Below the pieces are notes generated by a model. That model was not told where the DNA came from and did no database searches. It was given only the letters and a program-made list of their open reading frames with translations. Source: an uncultured Actinomycetes bacterium (GTDB taxonomy: Bacteria; Actinomycetota; Thermoleophilia; Gaiellales; F1-60-MAGs149). Taken from it: a DNA stretch of 10,590 nt. Location: NCBI GenBank assembly GCA_903960645.1, contig CAJCBN010000148.1:1-10590 (forward strand), written 5' to 3'. Below are positions 1 to 6,436 of the stretch, piece after piece (position 1 is the stretch's first letter; every line of letters starts with the position of its first letter). Position numbers and translations under genes: made by a program.

Positions 1-1055
1 GGGATCAGCACCCGCGCCTCACCGGCGTGCTCGCCCTCACGGCCGCCGTTGAAAAAGTAGGTGACGTGGGGATACTTCTCCGTCTCCGCGACGTGCAGTT
101 GGGCGACACCGGCCTGCTCAAGCGCGTCGGCGAGCACGTGCCCGGGCCGATCCTCCGGGAAGGCGATGGCGCCGGGCTGTCCATCCCAGTACGCGGTCAT
201 CGCGGTCAGCCCGGCGACCCCATGCGCACCACGATCGAAGTGGTCGAAGGCAGGGTCGGCCAACGCCTGGCAGAGCTCACGGGCGCGGTCCGGACGGAAG
301 TTGAAGAAGACGACCTCGTCGCCCGCGGCGATCCGACCGCTGCCATCGCCGATCACGACGGGCTCCACGAACTCGTCGGTGACACCGGCCGCATGTGCTG
401 CCTCGATCGCGGTGGCGACATCGGGAGCCTGCGCGCCCACGCCCTCCACGAACAGGCGCCAGGCGCGCTCCACCCGCTCCCAGCGCTGATCGCGATCCAG
501 CGCGTAGATGCGGCCGCAGACGTCGACGATGCGGGCGGGGCCGTCCGCCCACTCGGCCGCGAGCTGCGGCAGCAACGTCCGCGCCTGTTGCGGCGAGACA
601 TCGCGTCCGTCAGTCAGCGCGTGCACGGCGACGTGCGGAACGCCCTGCGCCGTGGCCAGCCGCACGAGACCGCGCAGGTGGTCGACGTGGCTGTGCACGC
701 CGCCGTCGGAGACGAGCCCGACGAGGTGCAGCGTTCCCGAGCCGACGCGAGCGCGCTCGCAGGCGGCCACCAGCGCGGGTACCTGCTGAAAGTCGACATC
801 GGCCGCCTCGCTGATGCGTACGAGGTCCTGCGCGACGACGCGGCCCGCACCGATCGCCAGATGCCCGACCTCGGAGTTCCCCATCTGCCCCTCGGGCAGA
901 CCGACGGCACGCCCGGACGCGATCAGGCGGCCGTGGGCATTGTCGTGCCAGAGCGCGTCGAAGACCGGCGTGTCCGCCATGTCCACGGCGTTGCCGGGCC
1001 CGGCCGGAGCGAGGCCCCAGCCGTCGAGGATGATCAGGACGACCGGCTGGGTCAC
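1..1055 (-). CDS. gpmI: 2,3-bisphosphoglycerate-independent phosphoglycerate mutase, 3' end outside window
   Basis: This enzyme interconverts 3- and 2-phosphoglycerate in the cytoplasm, using two metal ions and a phosphoserine intermediate. I translated the minus strand from a GTG at 1055-1053 down to the window edge and found no stop: 351 codons, against roughly 510 in the family, so the C-terminal third is missing. Visible hallmarks are LILDGWG-like VLIILDGWG (residues 6-14, metal ligand Asp11), GLPEGQMGNSEVGH (52-65, nucleophile Ser61), SDGGVHSH, LTDGRD, and near the edge EKYPHVTYFFNGG followed by RVLIP, all typical of GpmI. The GTG start overlaps the tpiA stop by 4 bp (GTGA), indicating translational coupling in a gap-pgk-tpiA-gpmI operon. 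Unlike GpmA-type mutases it needs no bisphosphoglycerate cofactor. Identification is secure; only the missing end is unknown. Confidence 0.96.
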   Translation of the reverse strand, partial: MTQPVVLIILDGWGLAPAGPGNAVDMADTPVFDALWHDNAHGRLIASGRAVGLPEGQMGNSEVGHLAIGAGRVVAQDLVRISEAADVDFQQVPALVAACERARVGSGTLHLVGLVSDGGVHSHVDHLRGLVRLATAQGVPHVAVHALTDGRDVSPQQARTLLPQLAAEWADGPARIVDVCGRIYALDRDQRWERVERAWRLFVEGVGAQAPDVATAIEAAHAAGVTDEFVEPVVIGDGSGRIAAGDEVVFFNFRPDRARELCQALADPAFDHFDRGAHGVAGLTAMTAYWDGQPGAIAFPEDRPGHVLADALEQAGVAQLHVAETEKYPHVTYFFNGGREGEHAGEARVLI

Positions 1056-1807
1056 GAGGCCGCGGCGGCGATCGCCAGCAGACTGTCGGCGTCAAGCGAT
1101 GCCCCACCGACGAGCGCGCCGTCGATGTCGGGCTGCGCGAGCAGCTCGGCGGCGTTCTCGGGCTTGACCGAACCGCCGTAGAGGAGGCGCATGTCGTCGG
1201 CTTCGTCGGCACAGATCTCGCGCAACTGCGCGCGGATCCAGCCGTGGGCCTCCTGAGCGATCTCCGGCGTCGCGGACTTGCCGGTACCGATCGCCCAGAT
1301 CGGCTCGTAGGCGACGACGACCTTGCCAAAGTCGCCGCGGGCAACGCCCGACAGCCCCTCGAGGACCTGCCGATCGAGGACGGACTTGGTGGTACCGGTG
1401 TCGCGCTCGAACTCGGATTCGCCGACGCACAGCACCGGTGTCAGTCCGGCCGCGAGCGCGGCCGGCACCTTGGCGGCCAGCGCCTGATCGGTCTCGTTGT
1501 TGTCGGCGCGGCGCTCGGAGTGCCCGAGCAGCACACCCGTCGCACCCGCATCGACGAGCATCGCCATCGCGATCTCGCCCGTGTGGGCGCCATCAGTCGC
1601 GGCGTGGCCGTTCTGTCCGAAGACCCCTACCCCGCTCCCGGCGAGCGCACCCGCCACGACGTCGAGCGACGTGTACGGCGGGCAGATCGCCACCTCCGCA
1701 GCACCGGCGACGGCGAGCTCCTGCCGCAACCGCTCGGCGAAGGCCAGCGCCTCGGCCCGGCTCTTGAACATCTTCCAATTGCCTGCGATCAGCGGACGAC
1801 GGGACAT
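1052..1807 (-). CDS. tpiA: triosephosphate isomerase
   Basis: It interconverts dihydroxyacetone phosphate and glyceraldehyde 3-phosphate; cytoplasmic TIM-barrel enzyme, 251 aa, the usual length. Visible active-site elements are NWKM (Lys12), GHSERR (catalytic His96 at 95-100), AYEPIWAIGTGK (catalytic Glu168 at 167-178, including the flexible loop) and the phosphate-binding LLYGGSVKPENA (208-219). The helix motif usually written GAFTGE or GAYTGE reads GAHTGE (73-78), a mild deviation. The ATG at 1807 is chosen over an in-frame GTG three bases upstream because a strong GGAGGT lies 6 nt before the ATG. The ATG shares one base with the pgk stop (TGATG), so the two are coupled; the 3' end overlaps gpmI by 4 bp. 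Confidence 0.97.
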   Translation of the reverse strand: MSRRPLIAGNWKMFKSRAEALAFAERLRQELAVAGAAEVAICPPYTSLDVVAGALAGSGVGVFGQNGHAATDGAHTGEIAMAMLVDAGATGVLLGHSERRADNNETDQALAAKVPAALAAGLTPVLCVGESEFERDTGTTKSVLDRQVLEGLSGVARGDFGKVVVAYEPIWAIGTGKSATPEIAQEAHGWIRAQLREICADEADDMRLLYGGSVKPENAAELLAQPDIDGALVGGASLDADSLLAIAAAAS

Positions 1808-3000
1808 CACTGCACCTCCGGGATGGCGGCGACACCGGGGAGCACGCGCCCCTCGAGCAGCTCGAGGCTTGCGCCACCGCCGGTCGAGACGTGGGTGACC
1901 CGATCGGCGAAGCCGAACTGGGTGATGGCGGCGACGCTGTCGCCACCGCCGACGACGGTTGTGCCGCCGCACTCGGCAACGGCCTGAGCGACGGCACGGG
2001 TGGCCTCGGCGAACGGCGCCAGCTCGAAGGCGCCCATCGGGCCGTTCCACAGCACGGTCCGGGCGGCGCGGATACGTTCCGTGTAAAGCGCCACGGTGGC
2101 GGGACCCACATCGAGTCCCATCCACGCGTCAGGCACCGCGTCGGCAGCCGTGATCTGCGTGGCGGCCTCGGCGCTGAAGGCGTCGGCCGCGACCACGTCG
2201 AGCGGCAGCAGAAGTTCACAGCCGGTCTCGAGGGCCTTGGCCCTGGCCCGCAGTGCGATCGCCTGCCCCGCGGCGTCCTCGTGCAGCGAGGCGCCGACGT
2301 GGCCACCCTCTGCGATCACGAACGTGAACGCCATGGCGCCCCCGATCAGGACGGTGTCGGCGACCTCGACGAGGCGCTCGAGGACGGCGATCTTGTCGGC
2401 GACCTTGACGCCGCCGACGATCGCGACGAACGGATGCTCCGGCGCCTCGAGCAACGACGTGAGGACGGATACCTCGCGCTCCATCAGGAGTCCGGCGTGG
2501 GCGGGTAGGAGCCGCGCAACGCCCTCCGTCGAGGCGTGCGCGCGGTGCGCCGCCCCGAAGGCGTCGTTGACGTAGACCTCGGCGAGCGCCGCCAGCTGCG
2601 TCGCGAAGACGGGATCGTTGGCCTCCTCCGCCGCATGGAAGCGCAGGTTCTCGAGCAGGAGCACGTCACCGTCGCCGAGGGCAGCGACCGCCGTCTCGGC
2701 CGCGGGCCCCACGCAGTCATCGGCGAACGCAACCGGTGCACCCAGCAGGTCGGCCAACCGCGCGGCGACGGGCGCCAGGCTGTAGCGCGAGACACGCTCG
2801 CCCTTGGGTCGCCCGAGATGGCTGATCAGGATCACCCGCGCCCCGGCCCCGCGCAGGCGCTCCACCGTCGGCAACGCCGCGCGGATGCGGGTGTCGTCGC
2901 CGACGGTCCCGTGCTCGTCGATGGGGACGTTGAGGTCGACGCGCACGAGCACGCGTCGTCCCCGGACGTCGCCGATCTGCGCGAGCCCCCTCCGCGCCAC
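1807..3000 (-). CDS. pgk: phosphoglycerate kinase
   Basis: It transfers the acyl phosphate of 1,3-bisphosphoglycerate to ADP, the first ATP-yielding step of lower glycolysis; cytoplasmic monomer of two Rossmann-like lobes. The 397-aa length is normal. N-lobe substrate-binding motifs are RVDLNVP (20-26), Arg40, HLGRPKG (61-67), ENLRFH (117-122) and NDAFGAAHRAHAS (145-157). The C-lobe shows GGVKVADK, WNGPMGAFE and the nucleotide-binding GGGDS near the end. The GTG start at 3000 is 2 bp after the gap stop; the last codons of gap supply a GAAGG-like ribosome site. The 3' end overlaps tpiA by one base. The start could be a few codons off, because the extreme N-terminus is variable in the family, but no better start codon is visible. 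Confidence 0.97.
   Translation of the reverse strand: MARRGLAQIGDVRGRRVLVRVDLNVPIDEHGTVGDDTRIRAALPTVERLRGAGARVILISHLGRPKGERVSRYSLAPVAARLADLLGAPVAFADDCVGPAAETAVAALGDGDVLLLENLRFHAAEEANDPVFATQLAALAEVYVNDAFGAAHRAHASTEGVARLLPAHAGLLMEREVSVLTSLLEAPEHPFVAIVGGVKVADKIAVLERLVEVADTVLIGGAMAFTFVIAEGGHVGASLHEDAAGQAIALRARAKALETGCELLLPLDVVAADAFSAEAATQITAADAVPDAWMGLDVGPATVALYTERIRAARTVLWNGPMGAFELAPFAEATRAVAQAVAECGGTTVVGGGDSVAAITQFGFADRVTHVSTGGGASLELLEGRVLPGVAAIPEVQ
1814..1819 (-). promoter_or_regulatory. ribosome binding site of tpiA
   Basis: The minus strand reads GGAGGT at these positions, 6 nt before the ATG at 1807 and only 3 nt before the alternative GTG at 1810. The spacing decides for the ATG. The site lies inside the last codons of pgk. 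Confidence 0.75.
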
Positions 3001-3002
3001 GG

Positions 3003-3998
3003 CTAGACCTTCTGGATCAGGTCGACGACGCGGTTCGAGTAGCCGAACTCGTTGTCGTACCAGCTGACGACCTTGGCCAGACGGCCGTTGGCCATCGTCA
3101 GCTGCGCATCGACGACGGACGAGTACGACGAGCCGATGACGTCGCTCGAGACGATCGGATCCTCGGTGTACTGCAGGATGCCGGCGAGATCACCGGTGTC
3201 GGCCTTCGCCTTGATCGCGGCGTTGATCTCCTCGGCGCTGACCTCACGGCCCAGCTCCACGACGAGATCGACGACGGAGCCGTCCGGGACCGGGACGCGC
3301 ATCGCGATGCCGTCCAGGCGGCCCTTCATCTCCGGTATCACGAGACCAATCGCCTTGGCGGCGCCGGTCGACGTCGGGATGATGTTCTGGGCGGCGGCAC
3401 GGGCGCGACGGAGGTCGCTGTGCGGCAGGTCGAGGATCGACTGGTCGTTCGTATACGCGTGCGTGGTGGTCATGAACCCGCGCTCCACGCCGAACTCGTC
3501 GAGCAGGATCTTCGTGAACGGCGCGAGGCAGTTCGTGGTGCAGGAGGCGTTGGAGATGATGTGGTGCTTCGCGGGGTCGTACTCGTGGCCGTTCACGCCG
3601 AGCACGATGGTGATGTCGGGATCCGTCGCGGGGGCGGAGATGATCACCTTGCTGGCGCCGGCGGCGAGGTGCTTGGAGGCACCGTCACGGCTGGCGAAGA
3701 AGCCGGTCGACTCGAGCACGACGGGAACGTCGAGCTCCTTCCACGGCAGGGCGGCGGGATCGCGCTCGGCGAGGACGCGGATCTCCTTGCCGTCGATTGC
3801 GATGCCGCCGTCGGTGACCTCAACCTGATGGCCGAAGCGGCCGAGGACGGAGTCGTACTTGAGCAGGTGCGCCAGCGTCTTCGGATCGGTCAGATCGTTG
3901 ATGGCGACGATCTCGATGGGTGCCTGGCGGAGGTAGGCGGCGCGCAGGACGTTGCGGCCGATGCGGCCGAAGCCGTTGATGGCAACTCGTGTCGTCAC
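3003..3998 (-). CDS. gap: glyceraldehyde-3-phosphate dehydrogenase, type I
   Basis: It oxidises glyceraldehyde 3-phosphate to 1,3-bisphosphoglycerate with reduction of NAD; cytoplasmic tetramer. At 331 aa it has the family length. The N-terminus begins with the Rossmann fingerprint INGFGRIGR (7-15); Asp35 in INDLTD suggests NAD rather than NADP preference. The catalytic motif SNASCTTNCLAP (149-160) has Cys153, followed by TTTHAYTNDQ containing the catalytic His, then STGAAKAIG and WYDNEFGYSNR near the end. The open frame extends upstream, but the GTG at 3998 is chosen because it begins exactly where the family does and has AAGGAG 8 nt before it. It is the first gene of the gap-pgk-tpiA-gpmI set, and the 71-bp leader before it carries a 28-bp inverted repeat. 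Confidence 0.97.
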   Translation of the reverse strand: MTTRVAINGFGRIGRNVLRAAYLRQAPIEIVAINDLTDPKTLAHLLKYDSVLGRFGHQVEVTDGGIAIDGKEIRVLAERDPAALPWKELDVPVVLESTGFFASRDGASKHLAAGASKVIISAPATDPDITIVLGVNGHEYDPAKHHIISNASCTTNCLAPFTKILLDEFGVERGFMTTTHAYTNDQSILDLPHSDLRRARAAAQNIIPTSTGAAKAIGLVIPEMKGRLDGIAMRVPVPDGSVVDLVVELGREVSAEEINAAIKAKADTGDLAGILQYTEDPIVSSDVIGSSYSSVVDAQLTMANGRLAKVVSWYDNEFGYSNRVVDLIQKV

Positions 3999-4006
3999 GG
4001 AAGGGG

Positions 4007-4012
4007 CTCCTT
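4007..4012 (-). promoter_or_regulatory. ribosome binding site of gap
   Basis: The minus strand reads AAGGAG, 8 nt before the GTG at 3998. It fixes the start against the longer open frame upstream, whose extra N-terminal residues are low-complexity and unrelated to the family. Confidence 0.75.
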
Positions 4013-4025
4013 GGAGAGGTGGTCG

Positions 4026-4053
4026 GGACTGACGGTGTGCGAACCGTCGGTCC
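4026..4053. repeat. 28-bp imperfect inverted repeat in the whiA-gap spacer
   Basis: On the plus strand the arms are GGAC-T-GACGGT (4026-4036) and ACCGTC-G-GTCC (4043-4053), separated by a 6-nt centre (4037-4042). Ten of eleven positions pair; the only mismatch is 4030/4049. It lies 28-55 bp upstream of the gap start codon and outside any gene. There is no T-run after it on the minus strand, so it is not a classical intrinsic terminator. It may be an operator for gap-pgk-tpiA-gpmI, an RNA hairpin in the gap leader, or a U-less terminator behind whiA. Confidence 0.6.
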
Positions 4054-4069
4054 GCGTCTAACCCAGATC

Positions 4070-5023
4070 CTAGGGGCGCGGGCGGCGGCGTTCGGCCGCT
4101 TCCCCGTCTGCATCCGCCAATTCGATCAGTCGCCGGTACCGGCCGGCCAGCGTCGGGCGGGCACACCCGGCCAGCACGGCGAGCTCGGACAGCGTCAGCT
4201 CCGGGTGGTCGAGGCGCAGCTGAGCAGCCGTGCGCAGGGCCGGCGGCAGGGCGCCCAGTCCCTCCTGATCAGAGAGCAAAGCGATCGCGGCGAGCTGCTG
4301 GCGGGCCGCCTGCACCTGGCGGGTGAGGTTGGCGTTGTCGAAGTTGGCGCGGCGGTTGGCGTCGCCGCGCGCGCTGCGCACGACCTCGTCCTCGGCGACG
4401 TCGAGCGCCGCCCCTTCGGCCCCAAGCACGGTCAGAAGATCCTGCACGGACTCCCGGCGCCGGCTCGAGACCTCCGACCAGCGCTCGCGCTGACGCCAAC
4501 GCACGTCGATCTCGAGCTCGGCGCAGGTGCGGGCGAGCAGCTCCGCGAAGTCCGCGCCATGCGTCCGGATTTCGAGGTGCGCGGGCCGGCCGGGCGGCGA
4601 GACGCTGCCCGCCGCTGCGAAGGCGCCGCGCAGGAGCGCCACCCGGCAGCAGTCACGAGCCGCCAGCGACGGAGCGGCGATGAGACGGGGCCTCCCCTCC
4701 TCATCGATCACCCCGGTCCGCACCAGCAGTCGACGGCTGGCCGCGTCTTCGGCCAGCGTCAGCAAGACCCGTTGGTGCAGACCGAGCCGCTCCGGCGTGT
4801 ACGCGCTGACACCGCACATGACGCCCTCCTCGCGCAGGGCGCTCAGCACCTGCCGCCCGACGGCATGCGAGCCGACGTCGATCTCGGCGTGGGCGTGCCC
4901 GCCGCCGGTGAGGTGCAGCGAGCCGGCCCCGCGCAGCACTGCCGCCAGGTAGGCGAGCCGACAGCAGTCGTTGCCGATCGGCTGGTGCGCGATCTCCTCG
5001 CGGACGTTGCTCGAGAAGGTCAT
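4070..5023 (-). CDS. whiA: DNA-binding protein WhiA
   Basis: WhiA is a DNA-binding regulator, known in Streptomyces for the sporulation-septation switch and in Bacillus for roles in division and chromosome segregation; its N-terminal fold is a catalytically inactive LAGLIDADG homing-endonuclease domain. The 317-aa product shows the family N-terminus with the CCR segment (20-22), a second LAGLIDADG-like half (DCCRVALLRGAF region), the ANRRANFDNANL linker motif, and a C-terminal helix-turn-helix at about 268-301 ending AGRYRRLIELAD. Between LA and AGR the turn and recognition part is about two residues shorter than the actinobacterial pattern I recall, and differs in sequence. The ATG overlaps the yvcK stop by 4 bp. 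It is the last gene before the 71-bp spacer. Identity is firm; the effect of the altered helix-turn-helix is unknown. Confidence 0.93.
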   Translation of the reverse strand: MTFSSNVREEIAHQPIGNDCCRLAYLAAVLRGAGSLHLTGGGHAHAEIDVGSHAVGRQVLSALREEGVMCGVSAYTPERLGLHQRVLLTLAEDAASRRLLVRTGVIDEEGRPRLIAAPSLAARDCCRVALLRGAFAAAGSVSPPGRPAHLEIRTHGADFAELLARTCAELEIDVRWRQRERWSEVSSRRRESVQDLLTVLGAEGAALDVAEDEVVRSARGDANRRANFDNANLTRQVQAARQQLAAIALLSDQEGLGALPPALRTAAQLRLDHPELTLSELAVLAGCARPTLAGRYRRLIELADADGEAAERRRPRP

Positions 5024-5955
5024 CGTGCCGCGGGGCGGGCGCGACGTGCCTGCGCGATCAGTGCACGCGCCAGCCGGAGTGGATCGTGATGATGCCCCTC
5101 GGTGATGCGCGCCACGACGACCTCCAGATCGGTGCGCGACAGCGCCTGCCGATCGAAGTCGACGGGGATCAGCCCCGGCGCCGGTACGCGCCGCGTCGTC
5201 GGGACAAGGACGGTGTCGACGATGCCGGGGCCGAGATGCTGCTCGAGCCGCTCGATATGGGTGGCCGCGTCGTAGCCGATCGTCTCGTGTGGCTCCTGGA
5301 GCAGGTTGGCCACGTAGACCCGGCGGGCGCCCGAGGCGCGGACGGCGTCGGCCAGACCGGGCACCAGCAGCGGCGGGATCGTCGAGGTGAACAACGAGCC
5401 GGGGCCGAGCACGATCAGGTCGGCCTCACGCAGCGCGGCGACGGCCTCCGGGTGTGCCTGCGGCTGCTCGGGTTGGAGGCGCAGACGCCGGACTGCCCGG
5501 CGCTCAGACGCGACCGCCGTCTCGCCGGCCACGACGCGGCCGTCCTCCATCTCGGCGACGAGCACGGCCTTCTCCCGCGTCGCGGGCAGCACGGAGCCAC
5601 TGATCGCGAGCACGTGCGACGAGAGCGCAACGGCCGCCTCGAAGGAGCCCGCGACCTCGGTCAGGGCAGCGAGCACGAGGTTGCCGAGCGAGTGCCCTTC
5701 GAGATCGCCGCGATCGAAGCGGTGCTGGAATACCTCGGCGAGCACCGACTCGTCGTCGGCCAGCGCGACGAGACAGTTGCGGACGTCGCCGGGCGGAGGC
5801 ATGCCAAGGTCGCGTCGTAGCCGGCCCGACGAGCCACCGTCGTCGGTCAGCGTGACGATCGCAGTCGGATGGGCGCCCGCTAGCTTGAGCCCGCGCAGCA
5901 CCGTCGAGAGGCCCGTGCCACCGCCGAGGCAGACGATCCGAGGCTCACCGCGCAT
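5020..5955 (-). CDS. yvcK: YvcK family gluconeogenesis factor
   Basis: YvcK proteins bind UDP-sugars and are needed for growth on gluconeogenic carbon sources and for normal cell-wall precursor supply; they are relatives of the CofD transferase fold with no confirmed enzymatic reaction. The 311-aa product shows the glycine-rich nucleotide loop LGGGTGLS (10-17), TDDGGSSGRLR (37-47), PPPGDVRN (53-60), GHSLGNL (87-93), LGPGSLFTSTIPPLL (183-197) and VANLLQEPHET (215-225), all diagnostic. The open frame extends further upstream, but the ATG at 5955 is chosen because the protein matches the family from there and a GGAGGG lies 5 nt before it. It overlaps the end of the alkyltransferase-like gene by 11 bp and whiA by 4 bp. 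In many actinobacteria rapZ precedes it; here that place is taken by the alkyltransferase-like gene. Confidence 0.94.
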   Translation of the reverse strand: MRGEPRIVCLGGGTGLSTVLRGLKLAGAHPTAIVTLTDDGGSSGRLRRDLGMPPPGDVRNCLVALADDESVLAEVFQHRFDRGDLEGHSLGNLVLAALTEVAGSFEAAVALSSHVLAISGSVLPATREKAVLVAEMEDGRVVAGETAVASERRAVRRLRLQPEQPQAHPEAVAALREADLIVLGPGSLFTSTIPPLLVPGLADAVRASGARRVYVANLLQEPHETIGYDAATHIERLEQHLGPGIVDTVLVPTTRRVPAPGLIPVDFDRQALSRTDLEVVVARITEGHHHDPLRLARALIAQARRARPAAR

Positions 5956-6436
5956 GGATGCCCTCCAACGCGAGCAGGCGCCGCTTGCGCTCGGTGCCGA
6001 GCTCGCCGTACATGCCGATGGTGCCGTCGCTTCTGATGACGCGATGGTACGGGACGATGATGCTGAGCGGGCCGCGGGCGCAGGCCGCACCGGCGGAGCG
6101 CGCCGCCCGCGGCCGTCCAGCCAGCTCGGCAACCTCGCGGTAGGAGGCGGTCTCGCCACGGGGGATCGTCCGCACCGCCGCGACCATGCGCCGGTCGAGG
6201 TCGGTTAGGCCGAACCACGCGCAGGCCGCCTCGCACGGGACGTCAGCGAAGTCGTCGGGTTCGCCCTGCAGGAACGCAGCGATCCGTTCGGCGAGCCGGA
6301 TGGCCGCGGCCGGCGGCGCCTCCGGCGTGCCTGTGCGGGGCTGCTCCGCTGGCTCCTCGAGGTCGATCGGCGCGTCGTCATCGAAGTGCAGGACACCCGC
6401 GCCCCAGCCGGCCACCTCAAAGCGGTGCGCGATCAC
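5945..6436 (-). CDS. alkyltransferase-like protein (O6-alkylguanine-DNA alkyltransferase homologue lacking the active-site Cys)
   Basis: The 163-aa protein has the two-part layout of Ogt/MGMT: a poorly conserved N-terminal region (1-75) and a DNA-binding, active-site domain (76-160). Visible motifs are IPRGETASYREVAELAG (91-107, with the Tyr99 position known for nucleotide flipping), AAR with Arg113 at the arginine-finger place, and SIIVPYHRVIRSDG (125-138). The alkyl-accepting Cys of PCHRV is Tyr130, encoded by TAC, and the Asn of the usual NP hinge is Gly122. It therefore cannot perform normal suicide alkyl transfer. Known alkyltransferase-like proteins carry Trp or Ala at this position; they bind O6-alkylguanine and pass it to nucleotide excision repair. 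The GTG start overlaps the uvrC stop by 4 bp, which fits that role. The lesion-sensing role is inferred; the missing Cys is directly seen. Confidence 0.88.
   Translation of the reverse strand: MIAHRFEVAGWGAGVLHFDDDAPIDLEEPAEQPRTGTPEAPPAAAIRLAERIAAFLQGEPDDFADVPCEAACAWFGLTDLDRRMVAAVRTIPRGETASYREVAELAGRPRAARSAGAACARGPLSIIVPYHRVIRSDGTIGMYGELGTERKRRLLALEGIHAR
5961..5966 (-). promoter_or_regulatory. ribosome binding site of yvcK
   Basis: The minus strand reads GGAGGG, 5 nt before the ATG at 5955, inside the last codons of the upstream gene. It decides the yvcK start over longer in-frame alternatives. Confidence 0.7.

Noticed and set aside
27..1181. 384-codon open frame on the plus strand
   Set aside because: It is exactly antisense to gpmI and the end of tpiA. 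The minus strand carries all GpmI motifs, and the plus-strand product has no recognisable domain; long antisense frames are expected in such GC-rich coding DNA.
3989..5089. 366-codon open frame on the plus strand
   Set aside because: Antisense to whiA and the end of yvcK; it also crosses the gap leader with its inverted repeat. No motif seen.
5945..6436. Functional O6-methylguanine-DNA methyltransferase (ogt)
   Set aside because: The alkyl-accepting Cys is Tyr, so the normal suicide transfer cannot take place. The other Cys residues (68, 72, 119) are not at the active-site position.
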